A stretch of 64,000 nucleotides of DNA from Bacteroidota bacterium. Its GTDB lineage: Bacteria > Bacteroidota > Bacteroidia > Flavobacteriales > Flavobacteriaceae. Positions within the stretch are counted from its first letter, which is position 1. Each line of letters starts with the position of its first letter. The translations under genes and the position numbers were made by a program. The notes under the pieces were generated by a model that had not been told where the DNA came from, did no database searches, and worked only from the letters and a program-made list of their open reading frames with translations. Below are positions 8,239 through 16,405 of the stretch, piece after piece. The DNA lies in NCBI GenBank assembly GCA_023434025.1, contig JAEYTL010000008.1:1-64000 (forward strand), in the 5' to 3' direction.

Positions 8239-9351
8239 ATGTTTCGAAAAGCTGTTTTTTTTACTTTTTTGTCTGTTATCTTTTCAGGCCAGTCTCAAAC
8301 GTATGAATTTCAAACCGTTAAAGAAATAGAGGCAACGCCGGTTATTTCGCAGGGAGCCACCGGAACCTGCTGGTCCTTTTCCACCACTTCGTTTCTGGAA
8401 GCCGAAATCATCCGGCTGACCGGGAAAAAAATAGACTTGTCCGAAATGTATAACGTGCGAAACACCTATCCCAAAAAAGCTGAAAACTATGTGATGCGGC
8501 AGGGGAAAGCCCAATTCAGCGAAGGTGGTCTCTCACACGATGTTATTAACAGTGTCCGGGAATACGGCCTGGTGCCCCACTCGGTTTATACGGGACTGAA
8601 CGGCGAGGAAGAAAAGCACAATCATTCGGAATTACAGGCACTGCTGGAAGGTATGCTAAAAGTTTTTGTGGAAAATCCCGGGAAGAAATTATCGCCCAAA
8701 TGGAAAACATCCGTGCAGGCTGTTTTGGATATTTACCTCGGGAAAAATCCGGCAGAGTTTACGTTTGAAGGGAAAAAATACACCCCGGCTTCGTTTTTAG
8801 CCTACACCAAAATTAATCCGGACAGTTATGTTTCGCTGACCTCGTTTACGCACCAGCCGTTTTATAAACCATTTATCATCAACATTCCCGATAATTTTTC
8901 AAACGGAAGTTTTTACAACCTTCCGCTGGCTGAATTTATCCAAAACATTGACCATGCTCTGGACAAGGGATTCACCCTGGCTCTGGACTGCGACGTAAGT
9001 GAACCATATTTTTCCGGTAAACACGGGGTGGCCGCCGTACCGGCAGAAGAAGCCGACCAGAAAACCATTTTAACCGAAATCAAACCCGAAAAAACCATAA
9101 CGCCGGAGTTCCGCCAGCAGGAATTTGAGAACCTGACTACGCAGGACGACCACCTGATGCATATTGTAGGAAAAGTGAAAGACCAAAAAGGAAATAGCTA
9201 TTATAAGGTAAAAAATTCCTGGGGTACGGCTAATTTAGGAAATGACGGTTATATTTACATGAGTGCGGCCTATTTGAAACTAAAAACCATTTCCGTGTTA
9301 GTCCACCGTGATGGTTTGTCTGCCACTACCCTAAAATCAATCGGTTTGTAA
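8239..9351 (+). CDS. Secreted C1-family cysteine peptidase (bleomycin-hydrolase type)
   Basis: 370 residues. A signal peptide (FFTFLSVIFSGQSQ) precedes a papain-superfamily domain of the C1B/aminopeptidase C group. Active-site elements are present: Gln38 and Cys44 (QGATGTCWSFS), His in HLMHIVGKV, and Asn in VKNSWGT. The insert QFSEGGLSHDVINSVREYGLVP is typical of bleomycin hydrolase-like enzymes, which are normally cytosolic aminopeptidases. Export to the periplasm or outside is the unusual point. It is followed 1 base later by a small PH-like gene, probably an operon. Confidence 0.9.
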   Translation: MFRKAVFFTFLSVIFSGQSQTYEFQTVKEIEATPVISQGATGTCWSFSTTSFLEAEIIRLTGKKIDLSEMYNVRNTYPKKAENYVMRQGKAQFSEGGLSHDVINSVREYGLVPHSVYTGLNGEEEKHNHSELQALLEGMLKVFVENPGKKLSPKWKTSVQAVLDIYLGKNPAEFTFEGKKYTPASFLAYTKINPDSYVSLTSFTHQPFYKPFIINIPDNFSNGSFYNLPLAEFIQNIDHALDKGFTLALDCDVSEPYFSGKHGVAAVPAEEADQKTILTEIKPEKTITPEFRQQEFENLTTQDDHLMHIVGKVKDQKGNSYYKVKNSWGTANLGNDGYIYMSAAYLKLKTISVLVHRDGLSATTLKSIGL

Positions 9352-9352
9352 G

Positions 9353-9796
9353 ATGGGGAAAAGGGTATTTCATTCATCGGTCAATCCCGTAACAGGAGCG
9401 TTACTTATTTTCATTGCTCTATTTATGATGGTCTCCGGCATTTTTGCCCTGGCGGAAGATCCTGTGACCACAAGTGATATCATTGCCTCTGTCATCATGT
9501 TCCTGGCTGCCTTACTGTGTATCTGGCTGCTGCTTGACACCAAATACACGATCACCGGCAAGGCGGTACTGCTTTATTGCTCCGGCCCCATCCGGGGAAA
9601 GATAGACATCGGGACCATCCGTAAAATAGAACACCAACAGGGCTGGATTTCCACCAGTCTTTTAAAGCCTTCGTTAGACAAAGACGGTTTATACATTCAC
9701 TACAATAAGTTTGACGACATCTATCTTTCTCCGAAAGACAAAGAAGCTTTTGTTAATTACCTGTTGAAAATTAATCCTAAAATTGATATAATTTAG
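9353..9796 (+). CDS. Small membrane protein with bacterial PH-like domain
   Basis: 147 residues: two membrane helices (about residues 12-32 and 42-62) and a cytosolic domain starting DTKYTITGKAVLLY and ending in LSPKDKEAFVNYLLKINP. The final element is typical of the bPH_4 (YyaB-like) family. It starts 1 base after the peptidase stop codon, so expression is coupled. Function unknown. Confidence 0.75.
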   Translation: MGKRVFHSSVNPVTGALLIFIALFMMVSGIFALAEDPVTTSDIIASVIMFLAALLCIWLLLDTKYTITGKAVLLYCSGPIRGKIDIGTIRKIEHQQGWISTSLLKPSLDKDGLYIHYNKFDDIYLSPKDKEAFVNYLLKINPKIDII

Positions 9797-9818
9797 ATTA
9801 TTTTACGTTTAAAAAAGT

Positions 9819-9826
9819 TAGTTTTG
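9819..9826 (+). promoter_or_regulatory. Putative -7 promoter element
   Basis: TAGTTTTG fits the Bacteroidota -7 consensus TAnnTTTG, 33 bases before the serine hydrolase start. No good TTG -33 element is seen at the usual 17-23 base spacing, so this is tentative. Confidence 0.4.
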
Positions 9827-9858
9827 TTTTTCCAACAAACTGAATACCTTATTTACGC

Positions 9859-11061
9859 ATGCTTAAAAGATCAATTGCACTGGCAATTTCCGTACTGCTT
9901 TTCACTTTTTCCTGTCAAAAAAAAGCAGAGGCTCCTCTTTTGGCTCAGCATATTCCGGCGGAAACCGCAGCGGTAGATTCTTCCTTAATCACCATTCCGT
10001 TTACGCTGCCCTTACATCCTGTTTCAGAAGATTATGCCTTTGAAAAAGCAAAAGTTGTTTCAGCATTTTACGGCAAGCACATCGGGTTATCTGATTTCAG
10101 CGGAGCTTTTCTGGTGGCTAAAAACGGAAAAATACTTTTTGAAGATTATAAGGGCTATGCCAACTTTGCCGACAAAACAGCTGTTACCGAGCACACGGCT
10201 TTGCATTTGGCTTCCGTAAGCAAGGTCATGACTGCTACGCTTGTTTTAAAACTGGTTCAGGACAACCAGCTGGATCTGAACGAAAAAGTACAGGCTTACC
10301 TGCCCGACTTTCCGTATCAGCATACCACAATTAAAACCCTGTTGAACCACCGGAGCGGATTGCCGCATTATTCCCGGTTCAGCGAAAGCATCAAAGGTTG
10401 GAACCATAAAAAAATTCTCACCAATGCTGATGTGCTGGATTATTTAAAACGCTATAAATTTTCGTTGCTGGCCAAAAACGATACGAAATTCAATTACTGC
10501 AATACCAATTATGCCCTGCTGGCTCTTATTATTGAAAAAGTAACCGGAAAGTCCTATGCCGAGGCCATGCAGGAACGGATTTTTAAACCGCTGGGCATGA
10601 ACGATTCGTTTGTGATCGACTTTGTCAGCCAAAAGCAGCAGGTAAGTCAATCATATAAAAGCAATTATGTGAACCACGGCTGGGATCAGTTTGATGCCAT
10701 CTATGGTGATAAAAACATCTACGCTACCCCACGGGACCTGGTAAAATTTGACCTGGCAACCTACTCTACCGAATTCCTGCGGAAAGATTTATGGGAAGAA
10801 GCCCTGAAAGGTTACAGCTATGAAAAAAAAGGAGTCAAAAATTACGGTCTGGGTATCCGTATGCGGGAATGGGAAGGCGGTCAAACGCTGCATTACCACA
10901 ACGGCTGGTGGCACGGCAATACTACCTCCTACACAACCCTGAAAAAAGATACGGTGGTGATTATCGCCCTGTCTAACAAATACACCCGGAAAACGTACCA
11001 GGCCATGAAGCTGTCAGCTTTGTTCGGCGATTATCCGTTTGAGCTGGATGAGAAGGAGTAG
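9859..11061 (+). CDS. Serine hydrolase lipoprotein, beta-lactamase class C fold
   Basis: 400 residues. Signal sequence with lipobox (LLFTFSC, Cys at about 19) predicts a lipoprotein. The beta-lactamase/DD-peptidase fold (PF00144) has the nucleophile motif Ser-x-x-Lys in HLASVSKVMTA, the Tyr-x-Asn motif in FNYCNTNYALL, and a C-terminal HNGWWHG strand replacing the KTG box. Members include esterases, D-aminopeptidases and PBP-like proteins; resistance to beta-lactams is not implied. It appears to be a single-gene unit, 62 bases after the PH-like gene. Confidence 0.9.
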   Translation: MLKRSIALAISVLLFTFSCQKKAEAPLLAQHIPAETAAVDSSLITIPFTLPLHPVSEDYAFEKAKVVSAFYGKHIGLSDFSGAFLVAKNGKILFEDYKGYANFADKTAVTEHTALHLASVSKVMTATLVLKLVQDNQLDLNEKVQAYLPDFPYQHTTIKTLLNHRSGLPHYSRFSESIKGWNHKKILTNADVLDYLKRYKFSLLAKNDTKFNYCNTNYALLALIIEKVTGKSYAEAMQERIFKPLGMNDSFVIDFVSQKQQVSQSYKSNYVNHGWDQFDAIYGDKNIYATPRDLVKFDLATYSTEFLRKDLWEEALKGYSYEKKGVKNYGLGIRMREWEGGQTLHYHNGWWHGNTTSYTTLKKDTVVIIALSNKYTRKTYQAMKLSALFGDYPFELDEKE

Positions 11062-11191
11062 TGTTCAGTTGTCGGTTGTCTGTCGCAAATTTAGGTTTAC
11101 ATTCCATTTTGTTATTCCGCAAGATAAGTAACAAAGGAAAGGCTGAATAATTCTCTTCTGTGCTTTCCATGTCTTCTGTGAGAAAAACAAC

Positions 11192-12070
11192 TTAACCAAT
11201 TTGTACCGAAGTCATATTCAGCGACCCGCCCACCAGTTTGTCATTAAAAAACCGTATCTCATCTTTAGGCGTTTGCAATCCCAGCGAATACAACAACGGG
11301 TAATAATGATCGGGCGTAGGAACTGCCAGCTTAGCGGCTTTGTTTAATTGTTCATATTCAATCAACGCTTTATGGTCGCCATCGGCTATCTTTTGCTTAA
11401 AAATCTCGTTCATCTCAATGGCCCAGTCAAAACCGTAATTGTTTACCTTTAATTTATCCCAGGCAACCATGCTCAGGTTGTGCACCATATTGCCGGAACC
11501 GACGATGAGCACGCCTTTTTTTCGCAAAGCGGCTATTTCTTTTGCCAGCTCATAATGGTACCGGGCGGGTTTGTGGTAATCGATGCTCAGCTGCAGCACC
11601 GGGATATCGGCTTGGGGATACATGTGCCGGACTACCGTCCACGTGCCGTGGTCTAATCCCCAGTCATGGTCTAACCCTACGGTTGTTGAGTGAATCAGGT
11701 TAGCGGTTTCTTTGGCCAAAACCGGATTCCCTTTGGCGGGATACTGTACCTCAAAAAGAGCCTGCGGGAATCCTCCGAAGTCATGGATTGTTCTCGGGTT
11801 TTCCATCGCAGTGATGTGCGTACCGCGGGTGAGCCAATGAGCCGAAATGACTAACACGGCTTTGGGTTTTGGTATTTGCTTTCCGAAAGATGTCCATGTT
11901 TTTGAAAATTCATTGTCTTCTATACCGTTCATGGGCGAGCCGTGACCGATGAATAATACCGGGAACTGCTGGTCTGTTTCTTTCAGTTCGTCTGCCCATT
12001 TTACAAAGGGATGTAATGATGCCATACTGATTCCTCCTATCAACGTTTTTATAAATTCGTTCCGTTTCAA
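11192..12070 (-). CDS. ygiD: 4,5-DOPA dioxygenase extradiol family protein (YgiD)
   Basis: 292 residues, LigB/class III extradiol dioxygenase superfamily. The metal-site histidines lie in FIGHGSPM, ISAHWLTRG, HDFGGFP and LDHGTW, and GSGNMVHNL is also conserved. Relatives open the ring of L-DOPA or other catechols with non-haem iron or zinc. The first 20 residues are hydrophobic and may be an export signal. The start codon appears to be TTG at 12070: an in-frame TAG lies two codons upstream and the next internal ATG (12025) would delete the leader. A -7 box and a perfect 16-base palindrome sit just upstream, suggesting repressor control. Confidence 0.88.
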   Translation of the reverse strand: MKRNEFIKTLIGGISMASLHPFVKWADELKETDQQFPVLFIGHGSPMNGIEDNEFSKTWTSFGKQIPKPKAVLVISAHWLTRGTHITAMENPRTIHDFGGFPQALFEVQYPAKGNPVLAKETANLIHSTTVGLDHDWGLDHGTWTVVRHMYPQADIPVLQLSIDYHKPARYHYELAKEIAALRKKGVLIVGSGNMVHNLSMVAWDKLKVNNYGFDWAIEMNEIFKQKIADGDHKALIEYEQLNKAAKLAVPTPDHYYPLLYSLGLQTPKDEIRFFNDKLVGGSLNMTSVQIG

Positions 12071-12079
12071 AATCTAAAT

Positions 12080-12095
12080 ATTTGTATATACAAAT
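12080..12095. promoter_or_regulatory. Perfect 16-bp palindrome, probable operator
   Basis: ATTTGTATATACAAAT reads the same on both strands. It overlaps the minus-strand -7 box TACATTTG (12098-12091) of the dioxygenase gene and covers the predicted transcription start about 10-16 bases before its TTG start codon. Size and symmetry fit a MarR-like or other dimeric repressor. No such regulator gene is adjacent. Confidence 0.6.
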
Positions 12096-12205
12096 GTATG
12101 ATTAAATTTTGAAATAGTTGTTAAGGAACTAATAAAAAAAAGATGAAATAAATGACTGAAATACAACTAAATAAAACCATTCAAAATTGGATATTGGATT
12201 CAGGT

Positions 12206-13039
12206 CTAACCCACCAAATAAATCCCATCCGCCTCAATCTCGATCAGCTTTTGCCGATACAGTGTACCAATGGCTTTTTTAAACGTTTTTTTGCTCATTT
12301 TCAGCACCGTTTTAATGTCTTCCGGGTGGCTGTCGTCGTTCAGGCGGAGGAAACCGCGGCTGGCTTTCAGTTCGTCCAATACCCGTCGGGCATTCTCTTC
12401 AATACTCTCAAAGCCGGATTTTCTAAAGGTAACATCAATTTTACCATCCGGACGTATGCTTTTGATATACCCTTTGGTTTTATCGCCGGGACGTATCTTG
12501 TCGTCAAAAATTTCATTCTGATAGACCAGTCCTTTGTGCGTACCGTTGATGATGACATTCACGCCCAGCTCGGTGGTATGCGAAATGATCAGCTGTACCT
12601 CATCCCCTTCCTCAACATCAGCCGGTTCCCGGTTTAAAAACGCATTGAGTTTACTCGATCCGACTAAGCGGTTGGTCTGTTCATCCAGGTACAAATGCAC
12701 CAGATAGCGTTTGCCCTGTTCCATCGGGCGGGCCTGCTCCTTAAACGGTACGAACAGGTCTTTCTCTAATCCCCAATCCAGAAAAGCCCCGAACTGGTTG
12801 GTATAGTTGACCCGCAAAAAGGCAAAATCACCCAGGGTAATATACGGTTTAAGCGTAGTAGCCACCGGCCGTTCTTCATGGTCTAAGTAAACAAACACGG
12901 TGATCTCCTCTCCTATTTTCAGGCCGTCGGGCACATACTTGAGCGGCAGCAGTACATCGTTGGTTCCGTCGGTTAAAAAGAGTCCCACCTGGGTACTTCG
13001 GGCAATGGTAAGGGTATGGTAAACGCCAAGGGTAAACAT
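12206..13039 (-). CDS. S1-domain RNA-binding protein, CvfB-like
   Basis: 277 residues from the ATG at 13039. The longer frame begins with TTG at 13057, upstream of the predicted transcription start. The protein has tandem S1-like OB folds (such as GVYHTLTIARSTQVGLFL near residue 5, FAFLRVNYTNQFGAFLDWG near 75 and TKGYIKSIRPDGKIDVTF near 200). A C-terminal winged-helix-like segment (MSKKTFKKAIGTLYRQKLIEI) is the architecture of CvfB. CvfB binds RNA in firmicutes; here the role is inferred only from homology. Monocistronic. Confidence 0.85.
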   Translation of the reverse strand: MFTLGVYHTLTIARSTQVGLFLTDGTNDVLLPLKYVPDGLKIGEEITVFVYLDHEERPVATTLKPYITLGDFAFLRVNYTNQFGAFLDWGLEKDLFVPFKEQARPMEQGKRYLVHLYLDEQTNRLVGSSKLNAFLNREPADVEEGDEVQLIISHTTELGVNVIINGTHKGLVYQNEIFDDKIRPGDKTKGYIKSIRPDGKIDVTFRKSGFESIEENARRVLDELKASRGFLRLNDDSHPEDIKTVLKMSKKTFKKAIGTLYRQKLIEIEADGIYLVG

Positions 13040-13054
13040 AGGAATGATTTTGGG

Positions 13055-13085
13055 CAAAGGTAGGGAAAATGTGGTGATGTGGCAA
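13055..13085 (-). promoter_or_regulatory. Promoter of the CvfB-like gene
   Basis: On the minus strand, TACCTTTG (13062-13055) matches TAnnTTTG, and a TTG (13085-13083) lies 20 bases upstream. The predicted start of transcription near 13050 supports the ATG at 13039 over the TTG at 13057. Confidence 0.6.
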
Positions 13086-13233
13086 TTGGTTGATGTGGGA
13101 AGTGAAAATGGTGGGTTTGTTTTGGGTTTTGTAATTGTTGATGTTTTTGATGGATTATGGATTTCCTTAAAAGAGTTATGAATTTTGTTTATAAATATTT
13201 ATTTGTATAATTTATTAAAAGAATAAAAATAAT

Positions 13234-13241
13234 TATGTTTG
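13234..13241 (+). promoter_or_regulatory. Putative -7 promoter element of the deaminase operon
   Basis: TATGTTTG matches TAnnTTTG, 54 bases before the ATG at 13296. The nearest TTG upstream (13203-13205) is 28 bases away, longer than usual. The whole 13058-13295 spacer is very AT-rich with no open frame of note. It could also hold a small RNA, as known AvcD systems carry an upstream antitoxin RNA, but I cannot identify one by eye. Confidence 0.45.
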
Positions 13242-13295
13242 GTAATACTAATAATAAATTTATGATAATAAATTAGTAAATATAATTAATTGTAG

Positions 13296-15293
13296 ATGTT
13301 TAAAAATATGAAATTAAAAGAACTATATAAACACAGAACCGATTTTACAATTATTGGCTTAACGGGTAGAACTGGCTCAGGTTGCACAAGAATTGCTGAG
13401 TTACTTTCTAATGATTTTGGAAATTTAAAAAAGGAAGGATTAAAAAATGAGTCTGAAATAGAAAAAATTGATGATCTAATATTTAAAAGAAAATATCAAA
13501 TAGTCAATAAATACTTTGAAGAAACTAATAATTGGAATAAGTATAAAATTATTAAATATAGGGATGTCCTAACATTTATTATTTTTAACAAATGTGGAGA
13601 TAAAATACCTAATTATACTAAACTTATTAAAAAATATTATACTGGTAGAAAATTCGAAAATGTATCTGTTTATGATCTTACTGAAGAGATATCTCAATTT
13701 GTAAATAATAATAGTGCTAAGCTCAAAGAAATAAATTCTTTAAAAAACATCAACAATTACAAAACCCATAAACTTAATAGAATTTACGATTTATACTTTA
13801 ATGAGGTAACAAACGAATTAGGAAATAAATTTAATAGTATATTAGAAAAGCATGGTTACTTTGAAAGAACATTATTTTTTCATTTTCTTGCATGTGATAT
13901 TAGAACGTATGGTAAAGATTTTCTTTTATTAAAAGCTGAAAGTAGTTTAAACAATATTTATTACATAGCTGAAATTATAAATAGAATTATTAAAGCTGAA
14001 AGAAGAAATAATATAGATTTAAAAACTAAAATAGTTATTGATTCACTTAGAAATTCAATGGAGATTATTTTTTTTAAGGAGAGATTTTCAGGATTCTATA
14101 TGTTAGCTTTGAAAGATGTATTGGAAATAAGAAGAGAAAGACTTGAAGATAGATTCGCAAAAATTAAAGACCCAACTAAAATTAAACTTTTATGTGATAA
14201 ACTTTTTGAATTAGATGAAGTAGAATATAAAACTTCTGATTTTGTATCTGGCAACTTTACATCACCAGATGTTGAAAATTGTATTCAAAAAAGTGATTAC
14301 CATATTGCTAATATTAGAAAATCCGACTTAGAAGAAAATTCAAACTTCATATTTACTATTAATGATTTCGTAACAAGAGAAGAACAATTATTAAAGTTTA
14401 TAGCTACAATAAATCACCCTGGAATCATTACACCTAATTTCATTGAAAGATCGATGCAAATAGCATACACAGCGAAATTAAACTCTGGTTGCACTTCAAG
14501 AAAAGTAGGTGCTGCTATTGTTGATAAACATTTTTCACTAAAATCTATAGGTTGGAATGATGTTGCAAAAGGTCATACGCCATGCAACCTTAGAAATATA
14601 GAAGACTTTCATGATGAAGATAAACTTAAAATAAATCCACATTATAGTGATTTTGAAAAAGGTAATCAAACAGAGATTGCAACTTTTAAATATAAAAACA
14701 GATTTCCTTACAACTTTAAAGATGGATTAAAGAATTACTTTGAAGGATATGATAAAAGCAAAATGGAAGGATTAAATTGCTCTTTCTGCTTTAAAACGAT
14801 ACATAATCACTACGAAGGTGAATCAAATCAAGTTCATACTAGATCATTACATGCCGAGGAAAATGCAATGTTACAAATTTCCAAATATGGAGGGACTCCA
14901 ACTTTTGAGGGTTTTCTTTTTACTACAGCAAGTCCGTGTGAATTATGTTCAAAAAAAGCTTACCAATTAGGAATAAGTACTATATTTTACATTGACCCAT
15001 ATCCGGGCATATCTAATGATCAAATTCTCAACGCAGGTCAAAACAAACCAAAATTAATAGCATTTACTGGAGCATATGGAACTGCATACAGTAGATTGTA
15101 CGAGCCATATCTGTCTGAAAAGGATGAGATTTCTTTACTTTTAGATCTAAAATCGAACAATAAACTCAGTATTCAATTAAACAATGTTTTAAAGGATATT
15201 GATGATGAAGATATAAAAAACTTTGTTAAAACATTTAAAGATAAACCAGATGATGTAAAAGTAAAAGAAATGATAAAAAAAGGAATTAAATGA
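13296..15293 (+). CDS. Anti-phage dCTP/dCMP deaminase (AvcD-type)
   Basis: 665 residues. N-terminal P-loop-like NTPase region (GLTGRTGSGCT, residues 21-31), long helical middle, and C-terminal deoxycytidylate deaminase domain (about 385-615). Deaminase zinc motifs are intact: His519-Ala-Glu521 in RSLHAEENAM and Cys548/Cys551 in SPCELC. Known relatives (AvcD/DCD) deaminate dCTP and dCMP during infection and starve phage of cytosine nucleotides. The Walker A lysine position reads Cys30 here; I do not know whether that is family-typical. Start could be 13296 or the Met at 13308. The stop overlaps the next start (ATGA). Codon and base use are far more AT-rich than the flanks, a sign of horizontal transfer. 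Confidence 0.88.
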   Translation: MFKNMKLKELYKHRTDFTIIGLTGRTGSGCTRIAELLSNDFGNLKKEGLKNESEIEKIDDLIFKRKYQIVNKYFEETNNWNKYKIIKYRDVLTFIIFNKCGDKIPNYTKLIKKYYTGRKFENVSVYDLTEEISQFVNNNSAKLKEINSLKNINNYKTHKLNRIYDLYFNEVTNELGNKFNSILEKHGYFERTLFFHFLACDIRTYGKDFLLLKAESSLNNIYYIAEIINRIIKAERRNNIDLKTKIVIDSLRNSMEIIFFKERFSGFYMLALKDVLEIRRERLEDRFAKIKDPTKIKLLCDKLFELDEVEYKTSDFVSGNFTSPDVENCIQKSDYHIANIRKSDLEENSNFIFTINDFVTREEQLLKFIATINHPGIITPNFIERSMQIAYTAKLNSGCTSRKVGAAIVDKHFSLKSIGWNDVAKGHTPCNLRNIEDFHDEDKLKINPHYSDFEKGNQTEIATFKYKNRFPYNFKDGLKNYFEGYDKSKMEGLNCSFCFKTIHNHYEGESNQVHTRSLHAEENAMLQISKYGGTPTFEGFLFTTASPCELCSKKAYQLGISTIFYIDPYPGISNDQILNAGQNKPKLIAFTGAYGTAYSRLYEPYLSEKDEISLLLDLKSNNKLSIQLNNVLKDIDDEDIKNFVKTFKDKPDDVKVKEMIKKGIK

Positions 15294-16405
15294 AAGAATC
15301 ACAAATTAACCCATACGAACATTCTGAAATTAAAGTTAAGCTATTAAAGACTTATCTTGAAATGTATGTAAACATTCTTACATTGTCTAAATTTGTAAAA
15401 AAAGTCTCTGTGTTTGATTTATTCTGTGGTGAGGGTGTTTATAAAAATAATAAAGAAGGGAGTCCAATCATAATCTTAAAATTATTAAACGAGTTATCAA
15501 AAAAATATAATACTAATATAACTTTTGACTGCTTCTTTAATGATAAAGAAAATTCTAAAATTGAAAATTTAAAAACAGAAGTTAACAATTTATCAATCAA
15601 AAATCATTTAATCAATAATATTATTTTCTCAAATGAAAACTATGATGATATAAAAAATTCTTTTTATACTGGTGATACTAACAAAGCTAACAAAAGATTT
15701 ATTTTCATTGACCCATACGGTTATAAAGATATATCAGTCATAGATATTGAAAAATATTTATCTGATGGAAATACTGAAGTTTTACTTTTTCTACCAACCC
15801 ATTTCATGTATCGGTTTGAAAAAAAAGGTACTCCACCAATATTGCATAAATTTTTGAAAGAGGCAATTCCTAATATAGAAAATCTAAATAGTTCTACAGG
15901 TGTAGAATTTATTCATAAAATCAGAGATGGTTTAGGGCTAAAATTAAAAGACAAACATTATGTTGATACTTTTATTATTTCGAGAGAAAAAAATGAATTT
16001 TTTGCTTTATTCTTTTTTACTAGTCATTTATATGGTTTTGAAAAATTTTTAGAAGCAAAATGGAATATTGACAGTGAACAAGGTAGAGGCTGGTCTCCAA
16101 ATTTAGCTAGAGATTTGTTTTCTCAATTAGAAGAAAGAGCTAACATTGATGATTTTGAAAATAAACTAAAATTGTTTTTAAGTATTGAGAGATCAAATAT
16201 AGAAGTGCATAAATTTACTATTGAAAATAGACACTTAGTTAAGCATACTAATCAATTATTAAAAAATTGGCAGAATAAGAACGAGTTAATTATTAATTTT
16301 ACAGCTGAATTAAAAGGAAAAAAAGGAGCTTTTTACATAAATTGGGAAAATGTAAAAACTAAAGTTCCATCATGTTATTTAAAATTAAAAAATGGCACAA
16401 TCTAG
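15290..16405 (+). CDS. tcmP: Three-Cys-motif partner protein TcmP
   Basis: 371 residues. The sequence matches the TcmP family, named because its members are found next to a three-cysteine-motif protein, as here. It begins with the family-typical HSEIKVKLLKTYLEMYVN. Residues 43-49 (DLFCGEG) resemble SAM-methyltransferase motif I, and IDPYG (Asp141-Gly144) resembles the catalytic DPxY/F motif of amino-methyltransferases. I therefore infer a methyltransferase-like fold, activity unproven. It overlaps the deaminase gene by 4 bases and the next gene by 14 bases, so the three are translationally coupled. Strongly AT-rich like its neighbours. Function not established. Confidence 0.85.
   Translation: MKESQINPYEHSEIKVKLLKTYLEMYVNILTLSKFVKKVSVFDLFCGEGVYKNNKEGSPIIILKLLNELSKKYNTNITFDCFFNDKENSKIENLKTEVNNLSIKNHLINNIIFSNENYDDIKNSFYTGDTNKANKRFIFIDPYGYKDISVIDIEKYLSDGNTEVLLFLPTHFMYRFEKKGTPPILHKFLKEAIPNIENLNSSTGVEFIHKIRDGLGLKLKDKHYVDTFIISREKNEFFALFFFTSHLYGFEKFLEAKWNIDSEQGRGWSPNLARDLFSQLEERANIDDFENKLKLFLSIERSNIEVHKFTIENRHLVKHTNQLLKNWQNKNELIINFTAELKGKKGAFYINWENVKTKVPSCYLKLKNGTI

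Noticed and set aside
9859..11061. Beta-lactamase as a resistance gene
   Set aside because: The family mostly consists of esterases and peptidases, and the KTG box is replaced by HNG, so resistance is not supported.
12152..12637. 161-codon plus-strand frame
   Set aside because: It is antisense to the CvfB-like gene, whose S1 domains are clear.
15290..16405. TcmP as a restriction-modification methyltransferase
   Set aside because: The SAM-like motifs are suggestive, but the family match is TcmP and no restriction endonuclease or specificity gene is present.
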